A stretch of 64,000 nt of DNA from Siphonodentalium dalli (Eukaryota > Mollusca > Scaphopoda > Gadilida > Siphonodentaliidae): assembly GCA_032622095.1 (NCBI GenBank), contig CP136064.1:182326209-182390208 (forward strand), in the 5' to 3' direction. Positions 11,866-22,734 of this stretch are shown here, in pieces. Numbering within the stretch: position 1 is the first letter of the stretch; each line of letters begins with the position of its first letter. The notes under the pieces are model-generated. The model was given only the letters and a program-made list of their open reading frames with translations, had not been told where the DNA came from and did not search any database. Both the position numbers and the translations under genes were made by a program.

Positions 11866-13107
11866 TTACTTCACACATCATCACAGGCCTTATAGAAGCT
11901 GCTGTTAGTCTCTTCATTATCCCCAAGTCACTGTAGCTTATAAGACATACGCAGTAGGAGTTTAGAAAAGCTACACCGGATATAGCCTGGGACGCTCTAA
12001 TACTGCCAAATTGGAAAAGCCCATCATGGATCCCCTTCTAACAATATCCGAAAGATATCAAGCTGGTTTACACTGAGGGACAAACACCAGCCTTCTTTAG
12101 TCCCCAATTGTTTTATTCATTACAATGAAGAGACACCTCAGAAAGACTAATCAGTTTATCATTATTATTCACTGTAAAGCTTTCATCATTGGATTCCCGC
12201 CATCAGATAAATCAGAATTGGTCGAGCCACTGGTATGGCTCAGTATGATGTGTTCATTGTTTCACAAATATATTTATTACACACTAAGCCATGATTTATA
12301 AGGATTTCTCGGTGAATTACAACTGATAATATCACACATGTTAATTATGTCCGGGTGAGTGAACGCGATCAGCTGATCAGGGACTATTTTGTCACCTAGT
12401 ATCTTTAGAATTAGTGTTTTTTTGTGGTGGAAAGTGTGTAATAAACACAATAATCAATTGGTTTCGATGATGATCTGACACTGAACCCATTCTATAATAA
12501 TGATATATAATTGTTATTGTATACCAGGAAATAGTACCAGGTATACCCATATATATTATTGTTGTGCAAACTCCCGGCTTGTCGTCTGTTTAAATTCCGT
12601 ATGCTAAATCAATGTTAGTGACAATTGTTGATTTAGTTTCATTAAATTTATATCATTAAGTAAGTCAAAGAGTCTGATTTATCTGTGACTATTTCTTTAT
12701 GCAGGCAAATAACTCAGTTACTTCATACGTAATCACAGGCCTTATAGAAGCCACTGTTAGTCACTTCATTATCCCCTAGTCGCTGTAGCTTATAAGACAT
12801 GCGCAGTAGGAGTTTAGAAAATCTACAGCGGCTATAGCCTGGGATGCTCATATACGGCCAAATTGGAAAAGCCAATCACGGATCCCATACTGATATTATC
12901 CGAAAGATATCAAGATGGTATACACTGAGGGACAAAGACCAGCCTTCAATTGTTTTATTCATTACAATGAAGAGAGACCTCAGAAAGACTAATCAGTTTA
13001 TCATTATTATTCACTGTAAAGCTTTCATCATTGGATTCCCACCATTAGATATATCAGAATTAGTCGAGGCACTGGTATGGCTCAGTATGATGTGTTCATT
13101 GTTTCAT

Positions 13108-14212
13108 ATATATGATCCATCAGTTACTTTAAGCTATTGAAAAGGTAAGATTTGCCGAAACCTTCATAGCTATAGTATATGTATATACATGTAATTGTGT
13201 AATAAACAATCAACAATGAACAGATTCCTTTCTTAAGTTTAAAACTATTCAATTCTTCACATTAGCAGTCACCTAACTCAGAGAATTTCTTCTTTTTTTT
13301 AATATATATATATATATCTATAATTTTTCCCCCAGAAAACTAGTATTACAATTAACTAGAAAGATATCATGTAGATAAAAATAATTTATTGCCAAAAAAT
13401 GTAAAAGATAATTATGGGATATTTAAAAAGGTCATGTTTATAACTTTAGGTATTATGTTTATAACTGGAGGTCAAGTACATTTATTAACTAAAATACATA
13501 ATGTAAATAAGGCCATCAAAAATTAATGTTTGGGTTCACGGGCAATTATGTCTAAATTTTGTGATGAGGGAGGGAGGCTATTTATATTTATTATTTATTT
13601 TAAATTCTTCAAAACATACCTCAAAATCGAATAAACTTTTTTCATGATTCCAGGTAATACAACTTGTCTCTGTGTAATCACATGTATAGCTCAATACTTG
13701 GGGATATTCTGACACCTCTGTTGCCCCAATACCCACAGCATGGCTCTAAATGGCTATTGAGGAATGGCATAGCATGAGTTTTGTCTGGTTATATTCATGA
13801 TAGGGTGAGGGATATGGTTTATAAAATCAGAACCGCTCAATGTCTCCCACCAAATATCAGAACTGTACAATGTAACCACACATGTGGAGAAACACACACC
13901 ACTCAAATTAAAACAACTTCTGACAATTGCATTAGGAATTCTAAGAAAGCCGATTCAAATGTATCAGGAACAATTCTCAGTGACAAGAATCCTATATACC
14001 AGTTTATATCATTATACTTTTGTATGGATGGCTGCTGATGTGGGTACATGTCTGTGCATGTGTTGTCAAAATGACAGTTCTGATAAATTGGTTGAATTCA
14101 TTGGGAGGAACTTCAATTAGAAGAAACTATTTGTGAATATTACTTCATTTTTATTTTAACAAAAAGATAACTGGAATCCCACCATTGCTATCAAAACATA
14201 AAATAAAATATG
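13108..14212. other. Unassigned intron sequence
   Basis: AT-rich sequence between the satellite edge and the LINE tail. I see no gene, no importin exon and no clear repeat boundary. Around 13380-13420 it resembles bases 1-40 (TTATTGCCAAAAA then AATTATGGGAT), so the two flanks of the array may be related. Confidence 0.5.
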
Positions 14213-16166
14213 TTTTTTTTTTTTAAATTGTTTTTATTGGAATAAACAGACATCAATGAAGAATGTAAATACAGACAGGGTACATGTTATTATAAATAAA
14301 GTTACATTCTTCCAATTCTCTCACATCTTGCTCACTTTATTTACACGTCTTTCGTACGTCATATGCACTCCCAGTGACTTACATGTAAATAGGGATAAAT
14401 CGAATAATGTGTTCATTTTATATAGTAATCCAGATTTTAAATCTTTTGAACTTTGTTCCTGTGTACGGCGCATCGGTACGACATCTAACTATAGACGGCG
14501 TTGTGGTATTGGGGCGATAATAGTATTTCTTGGGTATAGTAATTAAGTGAGTTTTTGAACTGGTGAAGAGAAAATTTTCAGGACAAGTTTATTTGTGTTG
14601 ACTCGTGCGTATATTTATGGCCTTTTCTAAAAGGAACCAGTTTTTCGAAAATTCTTGTTGTTTCGATTGGCATCGTGCGGTATACTTCTCACATTGGTAT
14701 CTATAATTCAATTCTTTGAGGAAAACATTTAGAGATAAGTTAATTGGCTTGAATTTGGTCCTATAAATGTATTGTTTAATTAGAAGCCACAGCATGTTCG
14801 TTATAAAGTTCGGATTCGTTGGTGATGAACCGAGAATCATTGTCATCTGCTGGGGACAGAGATCAATGCTGTTAATTTTACCCCAATCGCCGAGTTCCTT
14901 AATGAATTTCTGAACGTGAACACAGTTCCAAAATATGTGGGAGATGTCTTCTGTCTCGCTTTTACATCTATCGCATTTATCATCTTCTCGTAGATTGGAC
15001 ATTTTAAGAAACTTGTTAGTTGATAATATTCGTGAGTTTATTCGGAATTGTAGCCATTGTAGCTTTGTGTCAGGCGTCGTGAGAAAGGGTAGTTTATCTA
15101 GTTTACACCATTGAATTGTGTTGTCAGGAAAAAACACTTATAAAAGTACTGTCCTCCTCGACTGTTTTTAAGCAGTTTAATGAAATTATTTGGTAAAAAG
15201 GGGCTGCAAGTTCGAGTTATAGGCTGGTCAAGTTTTTTTTGTGAGTAGTTTTATTTGATGTTGAATGTTATTAATTGTCATGAAGTTTGTGCGTATGTTA
15301 TAAATCTTTAGTAAATCGTCTCGTGTAAGAAAGCGGTCATTATCGTCCAGCATATCATTTAAAAATATAATCCCTTTTTCTCGCCAGGAGGTGAAATTTA
15401 TTACTTTTCCGTACTGCTTTATGTTTGGGTTATTCCATAACGTACATGCTGATATTTTGCGATTGTTTCTGTCTTTCTCTAGAAATTTTGTGAATGCCAT
15501 CAGGACATCATGCCAAAAAGGATTGGTTAATTTTTTTGCCTGTTTTCCTATGTAGGAATAGTCATAAGTAAGGAACATAGGGTCATCGCGTAAAGGTATA
15601 TCTGTTAAGGGGATCCATTTGGCACTTTTGGTTACGAGGCGCCTCACCCAAGTTATTTTCATGGACAGCATAAATTTGTTTACATCAACCATTTTTAATC
15701 TGCCGTTCTTATAATCTTGACAAATAACTTTGCGTTTAACTCGATCACGCTTCGAGTTCCAGAGAAAATTAAAGAGCGTTATGTCAAGATTTTTCATAAA
15801 AATATTACTGGGATTTGGTAGAGCTACAAAAAGGTGCGTTAATTTTGGGAGTATTAGTGATTTTATCACCGTTATTCGACCAATGGGTGTAAGTAACCGG
15901 TGTTTCCATGTTGCTATCAAACGTTTGACTTCAGTAAGTTTTCTATCATAATTGATATCCATTTTGTCAAGGTTGGTGTCAAAAGTATATTCCAAGGAGA
16001 TTGAAAGTACTATCAAATTTTAGTCCAAGATCTGGGCATATAATATCCGTACGCTCCGTATAAGAGCCAATCCACGACGCCTGACATTTGCTATTGTTAA
16101 TTTTCAGGCCTGAATAATCTGCAAATGAGTTTAAAACAGTATATACTTCCCTGAGGCTTTCTCAAA
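14213..16166 (-). pseudogene. 5'-truncated LINE (L1/Tx1-type) ORF2 3' portion
   Basis: Minus-strand remnant of a non-LTR retrotransposon. About 16166-16017 encodes the end of the reverse transcriptase (SLREVYTVLNSFADYSGLKI). 16016-15228 carries GRITVIKSLILPKL and the W-R-R-L region typical of the post-RT part. 15137-14589 carries a Cys/His cluster (CDRCKSETEDISHIFWNC). The three pieces are in different frames: a fourth T in a TTTT run near 15990 and a shift near 15210 and 15140 break the frame. The 3' end has AATAAA and a 12-base A tail (14213-14224). Dead copy, 5'-truncated as usual for LINEs; clade is inferred from motif style. Confidence 0.85.
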
Positions 16167-16529
16167 TAAAAAAAATTAAATATGTTAATATATATATATA
16201 AAATCTCTTCTCTTCTCTTGTGATATGATTGTATTTATGAACCTTGTATTTGTTCGGAATGTGTAGCTTAATAAGCATCGCAAATTTTTCCAAACATACA
16301 TCGACAATAGGCAATAAACTACACACCATGTGACCGGAACAAAAACGGAATTATCTCCCCGCATTATTATTATTATTTTTTTTAGATTTTGCGATAAATA
16401 GTTTTGATGCGGCGGACTTTTAGTGATGCGGACGGGGCCCGTGAACCCAGACATTAATTTTTAATGGCCTAAACTACAGTTTAATAGTTAGCCAGATGAG
16501 TCAAGTACACATAATAGACATGTACATTT

Positions 16530-16665
16530 GAAAGAACATTTCAGGTTTTGCACCTTTACACAATCCCATCTTCAGATATTACTTGATTGCCTGAATCATG
16601 ATACACACGACACGTATCATTTGAAAGTGTATCACGATCCAATGAATTCACAATGAATCCTTACA
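16530..16665 (-). mobile_element. Fragment of the 20125 hAT-like element
   Basis: In reverse complement it aligns with the left part of 20125-20508 (GATTCATTGTGAATTCA, repeated GATAC/GTATC motifs, AAGTAAT-TCT-AAGATGGG). Its terminal TAGAGCTGCAACG is lost, so it is a decayed partial copy lying just left of importin exon 18. Confidence 0.6.
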
Positions 16666-16717
16666 AACCTTACAAAACGAGTCTGTTCTCGTTATAACTC
16701 TAAACTATTTTACTCAC

Positions 16718-16825
16718 CCCAAGATTCTCCAGTAAGATCATCATTAATTCATCACAGTATGGCAAAACTTTGGCACCAAGCGCTCGACATAAATCACCTA
16801 TCAACCCAACCGAAACAAGACAGAC
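16718..16825 (-). CDS. KPNB1: Importin beta-1 exon 18 (last in window)
   Basis: 108 nt, 36 codons, phase 0 in and out. Reads [20 protein letters not shown], then [16 protein letters not shown], about residues 666-701. Acceptor ACTTTACAG, donor GGG|GTGAGT. The family continues with a HEAT block resembling N-x-N-V-H-R; no such exon is visible in the 16.7 kb to the left, which holds only a LINE and a satellite-like array. Confidence 0.96.
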
Positions 16826-18277
16826 CTGTAAAGTATCAAAGATAGATACAATTGGAAAGTGGAGATAATGAAGGATGAACAGTAATCTTAGGTAAAGAAT
16901 CAGTAATTCCAGGTATAGCCCACCCCATTTTCTCCAATTATGGGGGAAATTTACAAGCCTTCAGTGCGTGATTTAAGCGGTATCGTATCATTATTTGCGA
17001 TACAATACACCCGGTTTGACAACGCAATATCAGCCTGCTTATCGCGAATTGCGATACACGATGTTTGCATGCAAAACCCACAATCTGGTCCACAACATTG
17101 CCTTGCAGAATACAGATCGCAACAGACTGAGGTGACGTGAGGTCGATATAATTTACAACGCAAGAGGTATAACTCTATTATTTGACATGCTGCGTATTCA
17201 TGCACATCGACAGGGAGTATAAATCCCTGACATCGAGCATGACCATGCTATATTAAATCGATTCTGATTGGGCCGTCGTTCATTGGCAACCAATGAAATC
17301 ATTTGTAACAAAAGTGGTTGATGGGACCATGTGGTATTCTGTTTACAATAAAAAGATTACTGCCGTAAAAATAAAACTGTTCAAGCATGACAGAAAGACT
17401 TCCCATGGCTTAATTACAAAACTGACAATGACAATAAATGCATCACCGCTTTTACGTGCATTAAATGCACCGAAAGTGAACACAGATTACGTGAACTGAG
17501 GAATTTAAGCGATGCTATGATGAAAGGGGTCCCAGGGACGAAAATTCCCACTAGTATCTTTTAGTTCTAGTGCCTACTGTATGACTATGACAATGCCTGC
17601 CAATGCCTAGCCCCTGGTATGATAGCCATTTATATTATTGGGAAATTTTGGTTCCAACTAGCTAATAAAAAATTCAAAATCAAATTCAGATATCTAATTT
17701 ATAAATTGTATATATTATATAATATCAATAATTGTATAGCTGCTTTTCCACAAAATGAACCCCAAAACAAACAACAAATTATAATTATAAAGGATCCATT
17801 TCAAGAGATTTAAACATTGCTATGCAATTCTGCAAGAGTGCTATGCAATCTCCAGTTATGCATAGCAGTTTGCTGTGCAAAATTTAAAAAGTAAATCAGG
17901 CCCTGCAAGCCTTTAGATTCCTTAATTTGAGCACACTGGCAGATTGCAGGCACGCTGGGGGTTGTGAGAAAATTTTGAAATTCAATATCATATACATGAA
18001 GAAAGTATGTCTTTATCTGTGCAAATTTGAGCACAATTCAATATTTTGGGCACACTCTATTCTGGCTTGAATTTGGGGGGATTTAAAGGCCAAGGTAACA
18101 TCCAATAAACAACTGTTGCAATTAGAGCAGTCACGTCCTGCATCATTCACAATCTGGTTCAACAAAAGCTTCATGATCACATGTCTGTTGTGTTCTATCT
18201 ACGTGAACACATGACTGTATGGATGTTGTATAAACAACATGAATTGACAAATGGTTCAGCAGGTGTGACATATTTAC
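16826..18277. other. Intron 17-18, no recognised element
   Basis: 1452 bp between importin exons. Contains GCGATAC/GTATCGC-type motifs around 16980-17065 and AT-rich stretches, but I see no gene and no bounded repeat. Confidence 0.6.
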
Positions 18278-18360
18278 CTGGTATTCAGCATGGTTTCGCA
18301 GACCCAGGATCAGGAATGGTTTGAAGGCTTCCATGTATTTCATAAAATTCTCTCCCAAAA
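18278..18360 (-). CDS. KPNB1: Importin beta-1 exon 17
   Basis: 83 nt, phase 1 in, phase 0 out. Reads [20 protein letters not shown] then LRNHAEYQ, about residues 638-665. Acceptor CATACTTGCAG, donor CAG|GTAAAT. Confidence 0.97.
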
Positions 18361-18949
18361 CTGCAAGTATGAAGGGTGCATCAGTGAAAGGCTAATTATT
18401 TATAATTTGAAGATTCCAACCTAAGCAAATTTGTCTGTTTTCTATTCCGGAAAATAATAAGATTGAACATAGTCAAAATGACTCATCTGTATCACACCAG
18501 TCTTACCTCAAAATTAGGGATACAAAAGGGGCCATAAGTCTTTTAAAAATTAATTTCACTTCATCTAAATGGTGAAAATAATGTATGTTTGCAGCCCTCA
18601 TAATCGGCTACAGCAATCAGCAATGTCGAAGTCAGTTGCTGAAGCAAACTGGGCCATGGCAAAGGATTGCTGTAGCGGATTGCTGAAGCCAAACTATCTG
18701 AATTAAAAGGGCTGTGTATGCATAAGGTAATGAAGATTCAATTTTTTTCCAAAGTCGACAAAGGGGCACATATTTTTCATCAGAAATCATTGTTGTGTCT
18801 TCCTGTCTGTAAGCATATGGGATCAATGAAGAAGTAATCTAACTGCGATATATTAATCTATTTGTATCTGGATATATCTCCATACAATTCTATTCGCTGT
18901 ATGTGTTTCACCAACAAAAAACTAGAAATTACACCAAGAGAGACAAGTG

Positions 18950-19375
18950 GTAACGTTGAGTTAAATGTTCCAGATCCAAGTTTTTAATTTATCCAATCCC
19001 CATTGCCAATTTTAGAACAAATTGAAACAATATTACTAACAAAGTGTTTCATGAAATTTGCAGGAAATGATTTATCATCACCGATAATCATTCACATTTG
19101 ATAGCTCCCATCTAGAGGTGACCTTAAAGAGGTCTATTAATTTTCAAAACAATTCTGTGATAAATGCGGGCTGCAGGGTGTGCAGATGGATTCAAATTTG
19201 AAATCCAAGATGCCTGCTGGCAGTTCTTTTGTTTTGGAAAAAATTAATGGCTCCCATCTAGAGGTTACCTCAAAGATCGGATGAGATGTGACTTGTTGTA
19301 AATCATTGATGGACAGATGCACGTAGATGCATGAACAGACAGATCCCAAACCATGGTAATAGCGTTGAGTCTAAC
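18950..19375 (+). mobile_element. Degenerate pearl-like repeat
   Basis: Shares 'GATAGCTCCCATCTAGAGGT', 'CCAAGATGCCTGCTGG', a GGACAGATGCACG tail and 'CCATGGTAATAGCGTTGAG' with the better copies at 21683 and 22735. Ends are eroded. It lies in the intron between exons 17 and 16 and stops about 55 bp before exon 16. Confidence 0.55.
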
Positions 19376-19430
19376 AAAATCAACATCCATTCTTCGAAAG
19401 GTGGAAATAATGGGATATTTTATGACTTAC

Positions 19431-19578
19431 CTTCCATGAGATTGGACACAGCTAGCAGGGCATCCTCTTGTACCCCTCCCCCTTTGCCCATGGAATTGTT
19501 AAACATCTGGAGTAATGCTGTCATTATTGAATCAGATATCTGTGGTGCATCTTCAGGCTTCACTTTCCTCAGAACACT
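19431..19578 (-). CDS. KPNB1: Importin beta-1 exon 16
   Basis: 148 nt, phase 0 in, phase 1 out. Starts [20 protein letters not shown], then the glycine-rich [19 protein letters not shown], about residues 589-638. Acceptor CATTTTATAG, donor GAAG|GTAAGT. Confidence 0.97.
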
Positions 19579-20124
19579 CTATAAAATGAGAATGAATCAG
19601 AACCGATTCGAAACATCAATCAATATTTATTAATTTCAGGGATTTTTTCAGAAATGACAGGAGCTGAAAATGAGCCCCATTCCCAATGGTAAATAGTCCG
19701 GTTTGTTCACAATTTCTGACCCTGAAATTCACAATTTGCAGAAAGCCTCTTGTTTTCAGAACAAACGAATGGACTTCCTATTCATGTCATGACAATTTTC
19801 AAGTCATCTTGCCACATTTGTATAAAATAGGAATAAACTATCTAAGAGATACATTAAACTGTTAGATTACACAATTCAAGTGCTTGTTCTTACCAGTAAA
19901 TTCTCTATGTATTCCCAATTAAAAGCCTCTATGAATTTTCCCAATGGACATGTAGAAAAATCCCTGAATTTAAAGATGTATTCAGGGCTCCAAACCCCCA
20001 GTTATAACAACAACATACAAAATCTAAATTAAATATTTCCTGACGGGAGCTGCGCTGGTGCAGCATTGAAATCCCTGTGCTGTCCAGTGCATTCTCTTTA
20101 AAGATATGAGAATGCACGGGCTTA

Positions 20125-20508
20125 TAGAGCTGCAACGATTCATTGTGAATTCAATGTATCAGTATCACGATACAGTTTCAAACGATACACGTATCATATC
20201 GTGTCATGTGTATCGTGATACATGAAATTAAGTAATGTCTCAAGATGGGCGAGTGTAAAAAAGCAGAACCTCCAATTATCTCTCAAGTTTACATGTATAC
20301 TATGTATATTTGACTAATATAGCCAACAATTAAACTCCATTTTAGTTTAAAATGAACTCAACCTCCAGTTATAAACTTGTTGTTTCTGATAACTCAGGCG
20401 GGTATTAATTTGGAAACACTAATTTAGTGTATTGTGATATGTATCGAATTGTTGATCATGTATCGTGATTCGTATCGCATCGTGACCATGTGTAACGTTG
20501 CAGCCCTA
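20125..20508. mobile_element. hAT-like MITE, 384 bp
   Basis: Ends TAGAGCTGCAACG and CGTTGCAGCCCTA are inverted repeats. Flanking octamers CGGGCTTA and CTGGCTAA agree at 6 of 8, an old hAT-type target duplication. The interior is rich in GTATCGTGATAC-like palindromic motifs near both ends. No open frame. It sits in the intron between exons 16 and 15. Confidence 0.7.
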
Positions 20509-20909
20509 CTGGCTAATACTCAGCCTCTCTTTGGACTGTTTGTGATTTGTTTTTATCTAGCGGCCTCCTGTCAGCTGATAGTTTGTCTGCCAGAAACGAG
20601 CTGCGGTGATGTATAGGAACTATCGAGACAAATTATATTGCTGTATTTATTTTTAAACAAATGCTCTCCCAGCATCACCAAAATCCCACTGGTATTCAGT
20701 AAACTTCCTATAACACACTTGGCCTCATTGTTGGAATAAATCTACTCCATTATAAATATATCCTATTCTATTATTTTCTATCTCGCTGATTCCCCGTTAG
20801 TGGGTATAATGACACTTCAAATTCTATAATCAGAATGCTCTGAGACAGGAGTCGTGGGACGATCAACATACTTGCTGCAGTATAAATCTATTTGTAGAAT
20901 ATAACAAAC

Positions 20910-20981
20910 CTGTAGCGTGGCACACAACAGAGACTGAAGATCATTGTACTGTACTCTATCACTGGCTGACAGAACAGCACC
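20910..20981 (-). CDS. KPNB1: Importin beta-1 exon 15
   Basis: 72 nt, 24 codons, phase 0 in and out. Reads GAVLSASDRVQYNDLQSLLC then ATLQ, about residues 565-588; NDLQSLLCATLQ is a family signature. Acceptor CCTTTTACAG, donor CAG|GTTTGT. The 262-bp upstream intron is the shortest in the gene. Confidence 0.96.
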
Positions 20982-21243
20982 CTGTAAAAGGAATTGTGTT
21001 CATTTTACTAATTATTACAAACCACATCATCATACATTCTCAGATGAAACTCCATAGAAATTTGGCATCAGAATTGTTTTTAATTCATGGGTCCCTATTT
21101 AATCTGGGGAGAGATTGAAGATATTACGATTCTTTCTTATTTAAGGCAACCCATTTGAGTTGTCTTTACTGTGATGCCACGATAACGATAACTAAACGGA
21201 GACAATGTATACAAGCAACCACTTATTCTACAACATTTCTTAC

Positions 21244-21315
21244 CTCAAGTTGCAATGCATTCTGCAGCCTCTCCAAAACGATCATTGTAGTTTTCTGCAC
21301 AACAACATAACAGTC
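21244..21315 (-). CDS. KPNB1: Importin beta-1 exon 14
   Basis: 72 nt, 24 codons, phase 0 in and out. Reads DCYVVVQKTTMIVLERLQNA then LQLE, about residues 541-564. Acceptor CTTCTTTCAG, donor GAG|GTAAGA. Confidence 0.96.
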
Positions 21316-21682
21316 CTGAAAGAAGATCAGATGCATAAAAGATGGAGCTCAAGGATACCAATTTTATTATTTGTTCATATATTAAATGTCTACTCAAATA
21401 TGTAGTATAATAAGACAAACCTGACATTTAAACTCAATCTATAAATATGATAGTAATTTCTATCTAAAGCAGAGTAAAATAAAATAACATTCTCACATTG
21501 GAAAAACTGTTTTCAACTGTTCAAGAGAATAACTTCCCCCTTCGCTTTTTTTGCTGTGAATTCCCCTTCGATTTTTTGTTATATGCTACAAAAGATCTAT
21601 CTATAAAGACTGATGCCCAAGAGAATACAAAGAATGCTGAAACAAGCCACGGTCACTGGCGGAAATAACACACATAAATAAT

Positions 21683-22525
21683 GTCAATGACACTGTAGCT
21701 CAACTTGGAGGGGGATAATTTCCTGTGTTACAGTTAATGAAGCGATTAGGAATGTGGAAAGTTGAAATGTCTCTAAGTAATACTAAATGTTAACATGAAG
21801 AGACAGAAAAAAGTAAAATCCAAGATGTTTTCCAATGAAATTAAAAAAAAATTTGATAGCTCCCATTTAGTGGTCACCCTGACAATAAATATGAAGAAAT
21901 GAGTGATGTGGTCTTTAAACGTCCTAAACGGCCTTCATTGTAGGTTATAATTTATAACTTTTGATGTCTGTTTACATAACCAAGGGTTATGAGACATGCT
22001 ATGGTATGAGACAATATCTGTCTATTATAGAATATTCTTTCTGTTTATGGCGGTTTTAGTGGATGTGACTATTTAACACCTATACACACAGGGAAGGCCG
22101 CCCGTATCTTTAAGGTGCGCAAAAGGTGTGCTGCAAAGAGTAAAATCCAAGATGGCTGTCGGTGGCCATGTTTTTTTAACGAAATTTGGAAAAACTTGAG
22201 GACTCCCATCCAGTGGTCATCCCAAAGAATGATATGAAATTTATCGGACAAGGGATGTCATCTGTAGGGTGTGCCAAAGGATTAAGTCATACAAAGAGTA
22301 AAATCCAAGATGGCCGCAGGAGGTCATATTTTTCAACAAAATTCTTTGATGGATCCCATCTAGCGGTCACCCAAAAGATCAATATGAAGTTTGGTGACAA
22401 TCAAATGAGAACTGTGACCTTTTGTGTGCTAAAGGAAATTGTTGACAGATGAACGCATGAGTGCAGATGGATGGACGCCAACTCATGGCAAAAACTCAAA
22501 CTTGACTTTGTGAAGTTGAGCTATT
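21683..22525 (+). mobile_element. Pearl-like element in intron 13-14
   Basis: Starts TGTCAATGACACTGTAGCTC, has two or three 'CCAAGATGGC...GGCCATG' monomers, then 'GAAATTGTTGACAGATGAAC' and ends GAAGTTGAGCTA. It carries a TTAA-flanked insertion at 21919-22109 and ends 39 bp from importin exon 13. Confidence 0.75.
21919..22109. mobile_element. TTAA-flanked MITE, 191 bp
   Basis: TTAA on both sides (21915-21918 and 22110-22113). Interior shares 'AGGTTATAATTTATAA', 'ATTCTTTCTGTTTATGGCGG' and 'CCGTATCT' with 36362-36903, so both belong to one family. piggyBac-type by target only; terminal repeats are weak. Confidence 0.55.
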
Positions 22526-22563
22526 TAGTATGTATTTCTGAACCTGTCTAATTTTATACTGAC

Positions 22564-22639
22564 CAGTGGACTATTCTTTATCATCTCCATCACAGCCTCA
22601 TATGCAGCATTTCTCAGATTATGCTGGTTGCTATCTTGC
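22564..22639 (-). CDS. KPNB1: Importin beta-1 exon 13
   Basis: 76 nt, phase 2 in, phase 0 out. Reads QDSNQHNLRNAAYEAVMEMI then KNSPL, about residues 516-540. Acceptor ACATATTTTCAG, donor CTG|GTCAGT. Conserved anchors are HNLR and AYEA-MEM-KNS. Confidence 0.93.
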
Positions 22640-22734
22640 CTGAAAATATGTCACAAAACATGCAACCATAATTCAAACAGGATATCTGCTAGACACCCCA
22701 AAAACTGTGCTTTCTAAGTAAAATGAAATGTTAC

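Larger units (their letters stand above)
50..13107. repeat. Satellite-like higher-order array
   Basis: The landmark 'CACTGAGGGACAAA' (with small variants) recurs at 153, 1233, 2091, 6424, 8112, 9791, 12071 and 12923. The base unit is ~855 bp. A long form of ~1080 bp has an internal ~192-bp direct duplication (819 and 1011). Three near-identical 1679-bp units start about 6600, 8279 and 9958 and equal the long form plus a 604-bp insertion. Short- and long-form subtypes differ in the middle ('AGTACCAGGTATACCC' versus 'AGTGCACGTGTTCAC'). Both edges appear to lie inside the window: 1-49 and 13108 onward are not unit sequence. No coding capacity is recognised; short open frames recur only because the unit recurs. 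It lies in the intron after importin exon 18. Confidence 0.9.

Noticed and set aside
15730-15951. 73-codon plus-strand frame
   Set aside because: Antisense shadow of the LINE coding region.
13140-16700. Search for importin exons after exon 18
   Set aside because: No frame resembles the C-terminal HEAT repeats; this stretch holds unassigned sequence and a LINE.
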